A stretch of DNA of 64,000 nt from assembly GCF_040610475.1 (NCBI RefSeq), contig NZ_JBEXMJ010000013.1, forward strand, positions 124,001-188,000. Reading direction: 5' to 3'. The position numbers and the translations under genes are program-made. The stretch's first letter is position 1; the number at the start of each line of letters is the position of its first letter. The notes below the pieces were generated by a model that worked only from the letters and a program-made list of their open reading frames with translations, was not told the DNA's origin and ran no database searches. Positions 24,683 to 33,254 of this stretch are shown here, one piece after another. The DNA is from Actinopolymorpha sp. NPDC004070. GTDB taxonomy: Bacteria > Actinomycetota > Actinomycetes > Propionibacteriales > Actinopolymorphaceae.

Positions 24683-25330
24683 TCAGCGCGGGAACCGGCG
24701 CGCGGTGGGCGGACCGGGGCGGCGCGGATGGTTGGCGCGGGGCCGGGCGCCAGCCGGTGCCTTGATGTTCGTCGAGCTCGAGCCGTCGCCCTCGTCCTCC
24801 TTGGCGGTCGCCCGCAGACCGGAACGCTGCAGCAGCCGTTGGATCGTGAGGTCGCGCTGGTCGGGTTTGCCGACGAACTTGATGTCGCGCAGTCCCTGCT
24901 CCTGCGCGGCGGACTCGAAGATGAAGTGCCCGTATCCGAGGATCCGGCCGACGAACGGCTTGTCCACGGTGATGTCGAGGATCCGCATGATGGGGGTGGT
25001 GGCGATCTTCTTGGTCAGCACCCCGCTCACCCGGAACACCCGCATGTTGGTGATGACGAATCTGTCCATGTGTTCGATCAGCGCACGTGAGCCCGCGTGA
25101 GCGAACAGCACGAGCGCGGCGATGAACGGCACCCATGCCGCGTTGACCGGGAGGTTGAGCATGGCCCCCAGCAACAGCAACGCACCGATGCACTCCAGCG
25201 CCGGAATGATGTAGACCACCCAGTGGTGGCGTACTTCATCGACGACCACCTCGCCCTCGTCGGCGAGAAGGTGCCGCACGATCTTTGGGTCAGCGAAGTT
25301 GAGCCTGACCCATCGAACGGGTCCGGTCAC
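24683..25330 (-). CDS. PH-domain (bPH2) membrane protein
   Basis: A 215-residue protein with two adjacent membrane helices (VYIIPALECIGALLLLGAML and AAWVPFIAALVLFAHAG) followed by a bacterial pleckstrin-homology-like domain (MDRFVITNMRVFRVSGVLTK..., about 88-160). The C-terminal ~40 residues are basic and Pro-rich, probably disordered. The start is GTG 25330, which overlaps the stop of the preceding 55-codon gene by 4 nt. Function of this family in actinomycetes is unknown; membrane-associated scaffolding is a guess. Confidence 0.85.
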   Translation of the reverse strand: MTGPVRWVRLNFADPKIVRHLLADEGEVVVDEVRHHWVVYIIPALECIGALLLLGAMLNLPVNAAWVPFIAALVLFAHAGSRALIEHMDRFVITNMRVFRVSGVLTKKIATTPIMRILDITVDKPFVGRILGYGHFIFESAAQEQGLRDIKFVGKPDQRDLTIQRLLQRSGLRATAKEDEGDGSSSTNIKAPAGARPRANHPRRPGPPTARRFPR

Positions 25331-25494
25331 GCGAACACGGAACTGAAGAACTGGATGAGGGCCTGGAAGCCCTGTCCAATCAAGGCGCCCGCCCCGCGGA
25401 CGGCGCCGGCAGCGTTCTCCGGCCTGGTCACCAGATAGAACGCGACAAAGGCGATCACAAGCCAGGTGACCACTTTCTTAGTACCGGCTGTCAC
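25327..25494 (-). CDS. 55-residue single-helix membrane protein, coupled to the PH-domain gene
   Basis: A short gene. GTG 25494 is preceded by a near-perfect GGGAGGAG 7-8 nt upstream. The product starts VTAGTKKVVTWLVIAFVAFY, one transmembrane helix, and continues with an amphipathic tail containing GALIGQGFQALIQFFSSVFA. Its stop overlaps the PH-domain start (GTGA), so the two are coupled and probably act together at the membrane. I do not recognise a named family. Confidence 0.8.
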   Translation of the reverse strand: MTAGTKKVVTWLVIAFVAFYLVTRPENAAGAVRGAGALIGQGFQALIQFFSSVFA

Positions 25495-25659
25495 GACCGT
25501 ACTCCTCCCTCGTTGGGCTCCCCTGCGGCCCTCGCGTGTTGTAGCCCAGCATGAACTCTAAGTGGTTTCGACCGGAAGGCAAATGGGGCACGACACACTT
25601 GTCCACACCGCGGGCTCAGACGGCCAAAAGGTCTGACCAAACGGGCATCGCGGACGATG

Positions 25660-26751
25660 TTAGCGAGATCTCGCCGCTCTGGCACCCCTGTTGGCGTCAT
25701 CCATCTGTGACGGCTGGTCACCGAGCATCTGGCCGACCAGTTCGTCGGCCGCGCGGTACGGGTCGAGTTCGCCGGCCGCCACCCGCGCGGCCACGGCGTC
25801 CAGGCGGTGGTCGCGGGGCAGCCGGTCCAGGCGCTGGCGCAGGTCGACCAGCGCCAGCGCCTCCACCTCCGCCCGGGCGCGGCGCATCCGGCGCCGGGCG
25901 AGTTCGCCGGTGTCCACGCTGTCCGCGTGGTGCCGGTCCACCGCCTCCACCACCGCGTCCACGCCCTTGCCCGTCGTCGCCACGCTCAGCACGATCGGCG
26001 GCCTCCAGGCACCGTCGGGCCACGAACCCAGCGCGAGCATGTTGCGCAGGTCGCGGCGAACGCGTTCGGCGCCCTCCCGGTCGGCCTTGTTGACCACGTA
26101 GACGTCGCCGACCTCCAGCAGTCCCGCCTTGGCCACCTGCACCGCGTCACCCATGCCGGGCGCGAGGAGGACGAGCGTGGTGTCGGCGAGCCCGGCCACC
26201 TCGACCTCGGACTGGCCCACCCCGACGGTCTCGACCAGGATCACCGCACAGCCGGCCGCGTCCAGAACGCGGACCGCCTGCGGTGTGGCCCAGGCCAGGC
26301 CGCCGAGGTGCCCTCGGGTGGCCATCGAACGGATGAACACCTCGGGGTCGGTGGCATGGTCCTGCATCCGCACCCGGTCCCCGAGCAGTGCTCCCCCGGA
26401 GAACGGCGACGTGGGATCGACGGCCAGTACGCCCACCCGCAGGCCCTGCCGACGGTAGGCGGCCACCAGGGCGGAGGTGCAGGTGGACTTGCCGACTCCG
26501 GGCGCGCCGGTGATGCCGACGATCCTGGCCTGGCCGGCGTACGGCGCGAGTGTGGCCGCCACCTCGCGCAGTGCGGGCGAGGCGTCTTCCACCAGGGAGA
26601 TCAGCCGGCCGACCGCCCGCGGATCACCTGCCCGTGCAGCCTCGACGAGATCGGCGACCGAACGCCGGCGCCGGCCGGCCGCACGAGGCCCGGCCGTCCC
26701 GCCGGGCTCGGCGGCCGGAGCGGGCTCCGCCGCCGGAGCGGATTCGGTCAC
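25660..26751 (-). CDS. meaB: MeaB/ArgK-type G-protein chaperone of B12-dependent mutase
   Basis: A GTPase of the MeaB (LAO/AO ATPase) family, 363 residues, which guards and reloads adenosylcobalamin in methylmalonyl-/isobutyryl-CoA mutases. P-loop GAPGVGKST (82-90), the switch region [37 protein letters not shown] and [10 protein letters not shown] (NKxD-type guanine motif) are all present. The first ~30 residues are an Ala/Pro/Glu-rich extension. GTG 26751 overlaps the thiolase stop (GTGA). Co-transcription with thiolase and closeness to the mutase and epimerase support its role in the same cobalamin pathway. Confidence 0.93.
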   Translation of the reverse strand: MTESAPAAEPAPAAEPGGTAGPRAAGRRRRSVADLVEAARAGDPRAVGRLISLVEDASPALREVAATLAPYAGQARIVGITGAPGVGKSTCTSALVAAYRRQGLRVGVLAVDPTSPFSGGALLGDRVRMQDHATDPEVFIRSMATRGHLGGLAWATPQAVRVLDAAGCAVILVETVGVGQSEVEVAGLADTTLVLLAPGMGDAVQVAKAGLLEVGDVYVVNKADREGAERVRRDLRNMLALGSWPDGAWRPPIVLSVATTGKGVDAVVEAVDRHHADSVDTGELARRRMRRARAEVEALALVDLRQRLDRLPRDHRLDAVAARVAAGELDPYRAADELVGQMLGDQPSQMDDANRGARAARSR

Positions 26752-27938
26752 CGGGATCCGCCGCCGGCCCGGACGACAAGTGCGTCGCCCTGACCGCCGC
26801 CGCCACACAGGGCGGCCGCGCCGACACCGCCGCCACGGCGGTCCAGCTCCAGCGCGAGGTGCAGGACGAGCCGGGCACCCGACATGCCGAGCGGGTGGCC
26901 GAGCGCGATCGCCCCGCCGTGCACGTTGACGCGTTCCTCGTCGACGCCGAGCGCGCGCACCGAGTGCACGGCGACCGCGGCGAACGCCTCGTTGATCTCG
27001 ATCAGGTCCAGGTCGGCGGGGGTGATCCCCTCCTTGGCGCAGGCCGAGCGGATCGCCGCGGCCGGCTGGGAGTGCAGCGAGGAGTCCGGCCCGGCGACGG
27101 TGCCGTGCGCACCGATCTCGGCGATCCAGCTCAGCCCGAGGCGCTCGGCCACCGCCTTGCTGGCGACGACGACCGCGCACGCGCCGTCGGAGATCGGGGA
27201 GGAGGAACCGGCCGTGATCGATCCGTCGGGGGTGAACGCCGGGGAGAGCCCGGCCAGCCGGTCGGCCGTGGTGTCCGACCGGATGCCCTCGTCGGCGGTG
27301 ACCACCAGTGGCTCGCCCCGGCGCTGGGGCACCTCGATCGGGGCGATCTCCGCCTCGAAGATGCCGTCCTTCGCCGCGGCCGCGGCCCGCTGGTGGGAGC
27401 GCGCGGCGAAGACGTCCTGCTCCTCCCGCGTCAGTCCCAGCTCGGCGTTGCGCCGGTCGGTCAGGACGCCCATGGGCGCCTCCGTGTAGGCGTCCCACAG
27501 CCCGTCGTGCTCCATCGAGTCCAGGAGCTGGGCGTTGCCGTACTTCACTCCGGTGCGTGAGCGCGGGAGCACGTGGGGGGCGTTGGTCATCGACTCCATG
27601 CCGCCGGCCACCACGATGTCGAACTCGCCGAGCCGGATGAGCTGGTCGGCGAGCGCGATCGCGTCCAGCCCGGACAGGCACACCTTGTTGACCGTGATCG
27701 CGGGGACCGTCATCGGGATGCCGGCCTTCACCGCGGCCTGGCGGGCAGTCAACTGGCCCGCGCCGGCCTGCAGCACGTGCCCCATCACGACGTACTGCAC
27801 CTGGTCCGGTGACACACCGGAGCGATCCAGTGCTGCCTTGATCGCGATCCCGCCGAGATCGACGGCGGAGAAGTCCCTGAGCGAGCCGAGCAGGCGCCCC
27901 ATGGGGGTGCGCGCGCCGCTGACGATGACGGTTTCCAC
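26748..27938 (-). CDS. Acetyl-CoA C-acyltransferase (thiolase)
   Basis: A thiolase of 396 residues, standard length, for reversible acetoacetyl-CoA formation or 3-ketoacyl-CoA cleavage. The acyl-accepting Cys is Cys87 in [12 protein letters not shown], the catalytic His lies in [17 protein letters not shown] and the second Cys in [10 protein letters not shown]. Start is GTG 27938 after a GGTGGGGG. It is the first gene of a coupled pair with meaB and is divergent from the epimerase gene (90-nt gap). Confidence 0.93.
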   Translation of the reverse strand: METVIVSGARTPMGRLLGSLRDFSAVDLGGIAIKAALDRSGVSPDQVQYVVMGHVLQAGAGQLTARQAAVKAGIPMTVPAITVNKVCLSGLDAIALADQLIRLGEFDIVVAGGMESMTNAPHVLPRSRTGVKYGNAQLLDSMEHDGLWDAYTEAPMGVLTDRRNAELGLTREEQDVFAARSHQRAAAAAKDGIFEAEIAPIEVPQRRGEPLVVTADEGIRSDTTADRLAGLSPAFTPDGSITAGSSSPISDGACAVVVASKAVAERLGLSWIAEIGAHGTVAGPDSSLHSQPAAAIRSACAKEGITPADLDLIEINEAFAAVAVHSVRALGVDEERVNVHGGAIALGHPLGMSGARLVLHLALELDRRGGGVGAAALCGGGGQGDALVVRAGGGSR

Positions 27939-28028
27939 GCCCCCACCCTACGTGGGCGAAGTCGGCTCGTCCCGGATCGTCGGCGGGCCTGGGACCGCCC
28001 GGAGCGGCCATGGCGGAGGATGGGGCGC

Positions 28029-28610
28029 ATGCCCGACGAGACCTCCGCTTCGCGGCCGGCTCCCCCGCCGGTCCCTCCCCTGTTCGGCTCGATCGACCAC
28101 GTTGGTGTCGCCGTCCGTGACCTGGACGCAGCGATCTCGTGGTACGAGCAGACGTTCGGAATGCGGCTCGTACACATCGAGACCAACGAGGAACAAGGTG
28201 TACGCGAGGCGATGCTCGAGGTGGGCACGTCCGGCCCGCAGCTCCAGCTGATCGCTCCCCTGCGCGACGACTCGCCGGTGGGCCGTTTCCTCGCCTCTCG
28301 TGGCGAGGGCCTGCACCAGGTGGCCTACGCCGTGGACGACGTGGCGGAGGCCGCGGCGACGCTGCGGTCGCGCGGAGTGGAACTTCTGTACGACGAAGCG
28401 CGGAGGGGCACCGCGGGGACGCGGGTCAACTTCATCCACCCGAAGGCGGCCGGCGGCTTCCTCGTGGAACTCGTCCAGGCCCCACCGGACGGGACCGCCG
28501 GCGCACCGCAACCGGCCGCGGAACCGCCGCCCGGACGGGACCGGCGGGAGCAGGGCCGGCAGCAGGACCGGCAGCAGGACCAGGAGCCGGACCAGGAGCC
28601 GGAGCGGTAG
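28029..28610 (+). CDS. mce: Methylmalonyl-CoA epimerase with extra charged tail
   Basis: A VOC-fold epimerase interconverting (R)- and (S)-methylmalonyl-CoA. The first half begins IDHVGVAVRDLDAAISWYEQ with metal-ligand His; QLIAPLRDDSPVGRFLASRGEGLHQVAY contains the second His and family signature, and NFIHPKAAGGFLVELVQ closes the fold with the ligand Glu. Family members are about 140-150 residues; this one is 193 because of a Gln/Asp/Arg-rich tail (about 155-193), probably disordered. I start at ATG 28029 since GGAGGA lies 9 nt upstream; the ATG at 28020 would have no spacing. Divergent from the thiolase/meaB operon. Confidence 0.93.
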   Translation: MPDETSASRPAPPPVPPLFGSIDHVGVAVRDLDAAISWYEQTFGMRLVHIETNEEQGVREAMLEVGTSGPQLQLIAPLRDDSPVGRFLASRGEGLHQVAYAVDDVAEAAATLRSRGVELLYDEARRGTAGTRVNFIHPKAAGGFLVELVQAPPDGTAGAPQPAAEPPPGRDRREQGRQQDRQQDQEPDQEPER

Positions 28611-28629
28611 ACGACCCGGCGACCGGGCA

Positions 28630-28657
28630 GGAGTCCGTACCGGAGGGACCGGACTCC
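28630..28657 (+). terminator. Hairpin downstream of the epimerase gene
   Basis: Arms GGAGTCCG and CGGACTCC (8 bp, perfect) with a 12-nt loop start about 20 nt after the epimerase stop. There is no U-tract, as is common in high-GC actinomycetes. Confidence 0.5.
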
Positions 28658-28838
28658 GTTACCGCGGCCGGACCGAATCCTTAACAGTTCCGCAGAAATC
28701 TGAGAATCCTGGCTACAGGCATCCACGGGGACACGGTCGCGTGCCAAGGTTGTGGAGGTGCCCTGCGCACGGCTGGACCGGGGTGCGGGCGAGGGTTCAC
28801 CGGACGGGGCTGGAGCGGGCTGGACCGGGGCCTGACTC

Positions 28839-28915
28839 GAGTTGGACTTGAGCTGGACTTGAGTTGGACTTGAGTTGGACTTGAGCTGGACTTGAGTTGG
28901 ACTTGAGCTGGACTG
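28839..28915. repeat. 11-bp minisatellite, seven units
   Basis: Seven consecutive units of GAG(T/C)TGGACTT, varying only at the fourth position (T,C,T,T,C,T,C) and with a final G in the last unit. Degenerate flanking copies such as GGGCTGGACCG occur on both sides. The array lies about 200 nt upstream of the coiled-coil gene start. Confidence 0.95.
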
Positions 28916-29116
28916 GGGCTTGGACGGGCCGAACGGAGGTCGTGGCGTGGATCGTGTCGTGCGTTTCGGCGGCCTGTCCCCGGTGGGTGACACCCTGGGT
29001 CACCAGCTAGGGTTCGTCGCCGCACCGACCGGCACCAGTCGGTGGTCCCGTCATGGCGGGGGTCTGCCGGGCCGGGCACCATAGGGGGAGTTCCACCGAC
29101 GCTGTGAGGAGCGCAG

Positions 29117-30604
29117 ATGTCTGAGCCGGACGAAGGCCTTTCCCTACTGGAGAATGGTCGCAAGGTCGGCACGTTCACCACCGTCCTCCTCGGTTACGAC
29201 CGGCAGGAAGTCGACGAGGTGGTCGGACAGCTCGACTCCGCCCTCGACGAACGCGACCGGACCGTCGGTGAGCTCCAACGAGATCTCGCGCTGACCAGAC
29301 GTGCCCTCGAGGACGCCGGTGAGCCCACCTGGGCCAAGCTCGGAAGGCGGGCACAGGAGATCCTGCGCCTGTCCGAGGAGCAGGCCCTCGACGTGGAGAA
29401 CCGCGCCGACGACGCCGCTGCCGACATCCGGGCCGAGGCGCAGGCGGAGGCGCGGCGGCTCACCGACGACGCCGAGCGGGCGGCCATGGAGCTGCGCCGG
29501 CGGGTGGCGGACGAGACGGAGAAGATCCGCAACGCCTCCGAGGAGGAGGCCGAGCGCATCATCAAGGCCGCCCAGAAGCGGCGCGAGGAGATCCTCCGGC
29601 ACGCCTCCGACAACGCCAACCGGCAGTTGCGTGACCTCGAGCACCAGCTCAAGACGCGCCGGCAGGGCGCCGAGCACGAGGTGGCGGCCATGCTCGCCAC
29701 CGCCGAGCGCGAGGTCACCGAGCTGCGCGGCCGCGCCGACCAGGAGGTGACCGAGCTCCGGTCGACCGCCGACCGGGAAGTGAAGGAGCTGCGCACCACC
29801 GCTCGTCGGGAGGTCGCCGCCCTGCGGGCCACCGCCGAGCGCGAGGTGAACGAGCTGCGGACCACCGCCGAGCGGGAGGTCGCCCAGCTGCGCACCACCG
29901 CCGAGCGGGAGGTCGCCGAGCTGCGCACCACCGCCGAGCAGGAAGTGGCGGAGCTGCGGGCCACCGCCGAGCGGGACGTGACCGAGCTGCGCACCACCGC
30001 CGAGCAGGAGGTCGCGGAGTTCCGCGCGACCGCCGACCGGGAGGTGGCCGAGAAGCGCGCGACTGCCGAACGCGAGGTCGCCGAACGCCGCAACGCCGTC
30101 GCCGGAGTCCTGGAGCAGGCCCAGCGCGAGGCGGCTGCGGTGCACACCGCCGCGACCGCGGAGGCCCACCGCAACACCAGCCACGCCGAGCAGTTGCTGC
30201 GCGACGCCGAGAAGCGCGCGCAGGACAGCGACCAGCGCACCGAGGAACGCCTGCGCGCCGCCAACGACCGGGTGGCCCAGGTTCTCGCCCGTTCCCGCCG
30301 GGAGGCCGAGCAGATCCGTCGGGAGGCACGCGCGGAAGCCGAACGCATCGAGCGGGACGCGCGGTCGCGGGCACACGAGGAGACCACGGCGGCCCAACGC
30401 CAGATCGCCAACCTCCACCGTCAGCGGGACGAGCTGATCGAGAGCCTCACCCGGCTAAGGGACAACGTCCACGTGATCTCCGGCGCCAACGTCCCCGACC
30501 AGCAGCGGGCCGCGCAGGTCGGTGCCACCAGCGGCACGGCCGCGCAGGCGGGGTCACAGGACAGCAACCGGCCCGGCAACGGCGGCTCGTCCACCGAGTC
30601 CTGA
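29117..30604 (+). CDS. Hendecad-repeat coiled-coil protein with DivIVA-like N-terminus (Scy/FilP-position cytoskeletal candidate)
   Basis: A 495-residue, almost wholly helical protein. The N-terminus (GTFTTVLLGYDRQEVDEVVGQLDS, about 18-41) resembles the DivIVA N-terminal motif. Residues 195-326 are twelve uninterrupted 11-residue repeats with consensus TAEREVAELRT, that is, a hendecad coiled coil. Flanking segments (75-195 and 327-465) are heptad/hendecad-like, and the tail from about 470 is Gly/Ser/Gln-rich. From memory, Streptomyces carries scy and filP next to the methylmalonyl-CoA epimerase gene, so position supports a role in polar growth or cell-shape scaffolding; Streptomyces Scy/FilP use 51-residue repeats, which are not seen here. 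GAGGAGCG precedes the ATG by 5 nt. Confidence 0.85.
   Translation: MSEPDEGLSLLENGRKVGTFTTVLLGYDRQEVDEVVGQLDSALDERDRTVGELQRDLALTRRALEDAGEPTWAKLGRRAQEILRLSEEQALDVENRADDAAADIRAEAQAEARRLTDDAERAAMELRRRVADETEKIRNASEEEAERIIKAAQKRREEILRHASDNANRQLRDLEHQLKTRRQGAEHEVAAMLATAEREVTELRGRADQEVTELRSTADREVKELRTTARREVAALRATAEREVNELRTTAEREVAQLRTTAEREVAELRTTAEQEVAELRATAERDVTELRTTAEQEVAEFRATADREVAEKRATAEREVAERRNAVAGVLEQAQREAAAVHTAATAEAHRNTSHAEQLLRDAEKRAQDSDQRTEERLRAANDRVAQVLARSRREAEQIRREARAEAERIERDARSRAHEETTAAQRQIANLHRQRDELIESLTRLRDNVHVISGANVPDQQRAAQVGATSGTAAQAGSQDSNRPGNGGSSTES
29699..30094 (+). repeat. 33-bp coding repeats, twelve units
   Basis: Encodes the twelve hendecads of the coiled-coil protein. DNA units are similar but not identical (for example ACCGCCGAGCGGGAGGTCGC recurs), so the array could expand or contract in frame. 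Confidence 0.9.
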
Positions 30605-30615
30605 CGCTGCCGGGG

Positions 30616-30638
30616 GGCCGCGCCGACCGGGCGCGGCC
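30616..30638 (+). terminator. Hairpin downstream of the coiled-coil gene
   Basis: Arms GGCCGCGCC and GGCGCGGCC (9 bp) around a 5-nt loop, 12 nt after the stop codon; no U-tract. Confidence 0.55.
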
Positions 30639-30723
30639 GGACAGGTGCAAACCCGGGTCGGTCGTGAGAACCTGCACTGGCGTACGCCGGGCAGGACAAG
30701 CCCCCGGCATGGTCGGAGGCGAC

Positions 30724-32100
30724 ATGGGTGAGCAGAACGCGCCGGGCGGGTCACGGCCCGGAGCCGGCGACGCCGGCCAGGCGCCGGGATCGTCCGGGTC
30801 CTCGGGGCACGACCGCCCGAACGGCGGCTCCGCACCGAACGGCGGGGCGGCCGCTGGCTCCGAGGCGAGCCCCGGTGGTCCCACGGCGTCCGCGTCGACC
30901 GCCACGCTGCCCGCCGGCCCGGGTCCCGAAGCCGGCGCCGGCAAGCGGCCGGACATCGAGACCAGGCCCGGTTCACGTGATGGCGACCGGCACCATGGCG
31001 TGCCCGGGCCCGACGAATCGGCGGTGGACGAGGACGGCGACGGCCCGAGGTTCGGGCGGCCCGGACCGCGGATCAGCCGGCGTTCGCCGTTCTATCTCGG
31101 CTTCTTCGGCGCCCTCGGCGCACTGCTGGCCTGGCAGCTGTTCAACCTGCTGGCCTCGGCCAGCAGCGTCCTCGTGCTTCTCGTGGTGTCGCTGTATCTC
31201 GCCGTCGGGCTCAACCCCGCGGTCGAGTGGTTCGTCCGCCGGCGGATCAGCCGTGGCGTCGCGGTCGCCCTGGTGTTCCTCTGCCTGGTGGTGGTCTTCG
31301 CCCTGATCGGCCTGGCGATCATCCCGGTGGTGACCAAGCAGGTCACGTTGTTGATCAACCAGGTGCCCGACTGGTTCACCACGCTGCGCAACAACCCCAA
31401 CCTCCAGTCGCTGGACGACCAGTACGAGGTCACCAAGAAGGTCCAGGACTACATCACCAGCGGCGGGCTGGCCGAGCGGCTGTTCGGCGGCGTGGTGGGT
31501 GCCAGCCGGATCGTGGCCAGCACGTTGTTCGGCGCGTTCACGATCCTGGTGCTGACGTTGTACTTCCTCGGCTCGCTGCCGACCACGAAGACCGCGCTCT
31601 ACAAGCTGGTCCCCCGCTCCCGCCGGGACCGCGTGACCATGCTGGGCGACGAGATCCTCGCCCGGGTCGGCAGCTACGTCGGCGGGCAGTTGGCGGTGGC
31701 GGCGATCGCGGCGTCCGCGTCGTTCGTGTTCTTCCTGATCGTCGGGCTGAGCGAGTACGCCCTCGCGCTGGCGATCGTGGTGGCGATCCTCGGCCTGATC
31801 CCACTGATCGGTGGCGCCGTCTCGGCGGTGGTCGCCACCTCGATCGGGCTGCTCACCGACGTGAAGATCGGGATCGCCTGCATCATCTACTACGTCATCT
31901 ACCAGCAGATCGAGAACTACCTGATCTACCCCCGGATCATGCAGCGTTCGGTGAAGGTGCCCGGCACGGTCATCGTCGTCGCGGCCCTGGCCGGCGGTTC
32001 GCTGCTGGGCATCGTCGGCGCCCTGCTCGCGGTGCCGACCGCGGCGGCGATCCTGCTACTCATCCGCGAGGTGCTGCATCCCCGGCTCGAGGAGGCGTAG
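30724..32100 (+). CDS. AI-2E family (PerM-type) membrane transporter
   Basis: A polytopic membrane protein of 458 residues from the AI-2E/PerM family, whose members export small molecules or act as Na+/H+ antiporters; the substrate here is unknown. About eight helices are seen after residue 110, including FYLGFFGALGALLAWQLFNL and the family core GLIPLIGGAVSAVVA with VIYQQIENYLIYPRIMQRSV. The first ~100 residues are a Gly/Ser/Pro-rich cytoplasmic extension. I place the start at ATG 30724, with GGAGG only 4 nt upstream; ATG 30709 in frame is possible but lacks a site. It follows the coiled-coil gene but a hairpin separates them. Confidence 0.87.
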   Translation: MGEQNAPGGSRPGAGDAGQAPGSSGSSGHDRPNGGSAPNGGAAAGSEASPGGPTASASTATLPAGPGPEAGAGKRPDIETRPGSRDGDRHHGVPGPDESAVDEDGDGPRFGRPGPRISRRSPFYLGFFGALGALLAWQLFNLLASASSVLVLLVVSLYLAVGLNPAVEWFVRRRISRGVAVALVFLCLVVVFALIGLAIIPVVTKQVTLLINQVPDWFTTLRNNPNLQSLDDQYEVTKKVQDYITSGGLAERLFGGVVGASRIVASTLFGAFTILVLTLYFLGSLPTTKTALYKLVPRSRRDRVTMLGDEILARVGSYVGGQLAVAAIAASASFVFFLIVGLSEYALALAIVVAILGLIPLIGGAVSAVVATSIGLLTDVKIGIACIIYYVIYQQIENYLIYPRIMQRSVKVPGTVIVVAALAGGSLLGIVGALLAVPTAAAILLLIREVLHPRLEEA

Positions 32101-32155
32101 CCGCGGTCAGTCGCGGTGCCGTACTGACAGAGGCCCCGTCGCGGCGCGCGTGCAA

Positions 32156-32206
32156 CGAAAAGCTCCCCGGCAGCTCAGCGCTTGAAGCTGCCGGGGAGCT
32201 TCGTCG
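32156..32206 (+). terminator. Strong hairpin after the AI-2E gene
   Basis: Perfect 16-bp arms AAGCTCCCCGGCAGCT (32160-32175) and its complement (32186-32201) enclose a 10-nt loop; outer bases ACGAA/TTCGT extend the stem with a 2-nt bulge. It sits between convergent genes and can terminate in either direction. Confidence 0.8.
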
Positions 32207-32221
32207 TCTCAGGCCCCACGT

Positions 32222-32317
32222 AAGGAAGTTCCCGACGGCGAGAACCTTCCTGCGCCGGGCACTTCCGCCGACGAGAAAGGTCCTGGCGCCGGAAAGCTTC
32301 CGGCGCCAGGACCTTTC
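32222..32317. repeat. Two diverged ~35-bp units ending in a 43-nt palindrome
   Basis: The stretch holds two related units, CGACGGCGAGAACCTTCC... and CCGACGAGAAAGGTCCTGG..., and ends in a near-perfect palindrome at 32275-32317 with 20-bp arms (GAAAGGTCCTGGCGCCGGAA and complement) and a 3-nt loop. It lies between convergent AI-2E and ThuA-family genes, so it may terminate the minus-strand operon; the form is also like a dispersed REP-type element. Confidence 0.75.
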
Positions 32318-32375
32318 CTACCTGGGCAACGTCTCTACGCAGAGAGCATCCCGGCGCAGGGCGTCGCCGCCGCGG

Positions 32376-33161
32376 TCAGGACTGCGCGAGGCGGGGGTCC
32401 GCCGTCGGCAGGCTCTCGCCGGAGTCGTACCACCCGGTCGGCCGGCGGGACACGAACGGCGTGATCCGCTCGGTGCCCGTCGGGGCCGCCCAGGTGACCG
32501 CGTTGGACAGCACCCGCTGGATGTCGGGGTGGTGGTAGACGGGGTACTCCTGGTCGCCGGGGCTGAAGTAGAAGACCCGGCCACGGCCGCGGCGGTACGC
32601 ACATCCGCTGCGGAACACCTCACCACCGGTGAACGAGCTGATGAACACCAGCTCGTCCGGCTGCGGGATGTCGAAGTACTCGCCGTACATCTCCTGCGCC
32701 GGGATCAGGATGGGGTTCGGCACGCCCGCCGCGATCGGGTGGTCGGGCGCGACCGTCCAGACCATCTCCCGGTCGTTCTCGCTGCGCCAGTCCAGCGAGC
32801 AGGTGGTGCCCATCAGCTTGCGGAAGATCTTGGAGAAGTGGCCCGAGTGCAGGACCAGAATTCCCATGCCGCCGAGCACCGCCTCGTGCACCCGGTCGAC
32901 GACCTCGTCGGAGACCTCGCCGTGAGCGGCGTGGCCCCACCAGGTCAGCACGTCGGTCTCGGCGAGGACCTCCTTGCTCAGCCCGTGCTCGGGCTCCTGC
33001 AGGGTGGCGGTGCGGACGACGACGTTCTCACCGAGGTGCTTGGCGATCCCGTTGGCGATCGCGCCGTGCATGCCGTCGGGGTAGATCTCCTTGACCGAGG
33101 CATCCCGCTGCTCGTGGACGTTCTCGCCCCAGACTGTCACCCGGATCGGGGACACGCTCAT
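32376..33161 (-). CDS. ThuA-domain protein (trehalose-utilisation family)
   Basis: A 261-residue protein with a class-I-glutamine-amidotransferase-like ThuA fold. Recognisable stretches are [13 protein letters not shown] at the start, [30 protein letters not shown] and [18 protein letters not shown]. ThuA/ThuB of rhizobia convert trehalose and related disaccharides to 3-keto derivatives; here the ThuA-like gene is directly downstream of a Gfo/Idh/MocA (ThuB-class) gene, supporting that partnership. ATG 33161 has AGGGAG 7 nt upstream. The substrate in this organism is unproven. Confidence 0.88.
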   Translation of the reverse strand: MSVSPIRVTVWGENVHEQRDASVKEIYPDGMHGAIANGIAKHLGENVVVRTATLQEPEHGLSKEVLAETDVLTWWGHAAHGEVSDEVVDRVHEAVLGGMGILVLHSGHFSKIFRKLMGTTCSLDWRSENDREMVWTVAPDHPIAAGVPNPILIPAQEMYGEYFDIPQPDELVFISSFTGGEVFRSGCAYRRGRGRVFYFSPGDQEYPVYHHPDIQRVLSNAVTWAAPTGTERITPFVSRRPTGWYDSGESLPTADPRLAQS

Positions 33162-33254
33162 GTGGTAACTCCCTGGTTGCTCGGTTCGGAAAGCTCTGTA
33201 CGGGCCGGGCGGCCCTGGTGGTGAGGGTGCGGGCGAACGGGAAGGACCCGCCGC

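Larger units (their letters stand above)
28611..29116. other. 506-nt gap with hairpin and 11-bp minisatellite
   Basis: No gene is supported. The gap carries the epimerase terminator hairpin, then about 150 nt of less GC-rich sequence (28680-28760), then the 11-bp repeat array at 28839-28915 flanked by degenerate GGGCTGGA-type copies. The leader of the coiled-coil gene closes the gap; GAGGAGCG precedes its ATG. Confidence 0.6.

Noticed and set aside
28839..28915. CRISPR array
   Set aside because: Units are 11 bp and directly adjacent, with no spacers and no cas genes.
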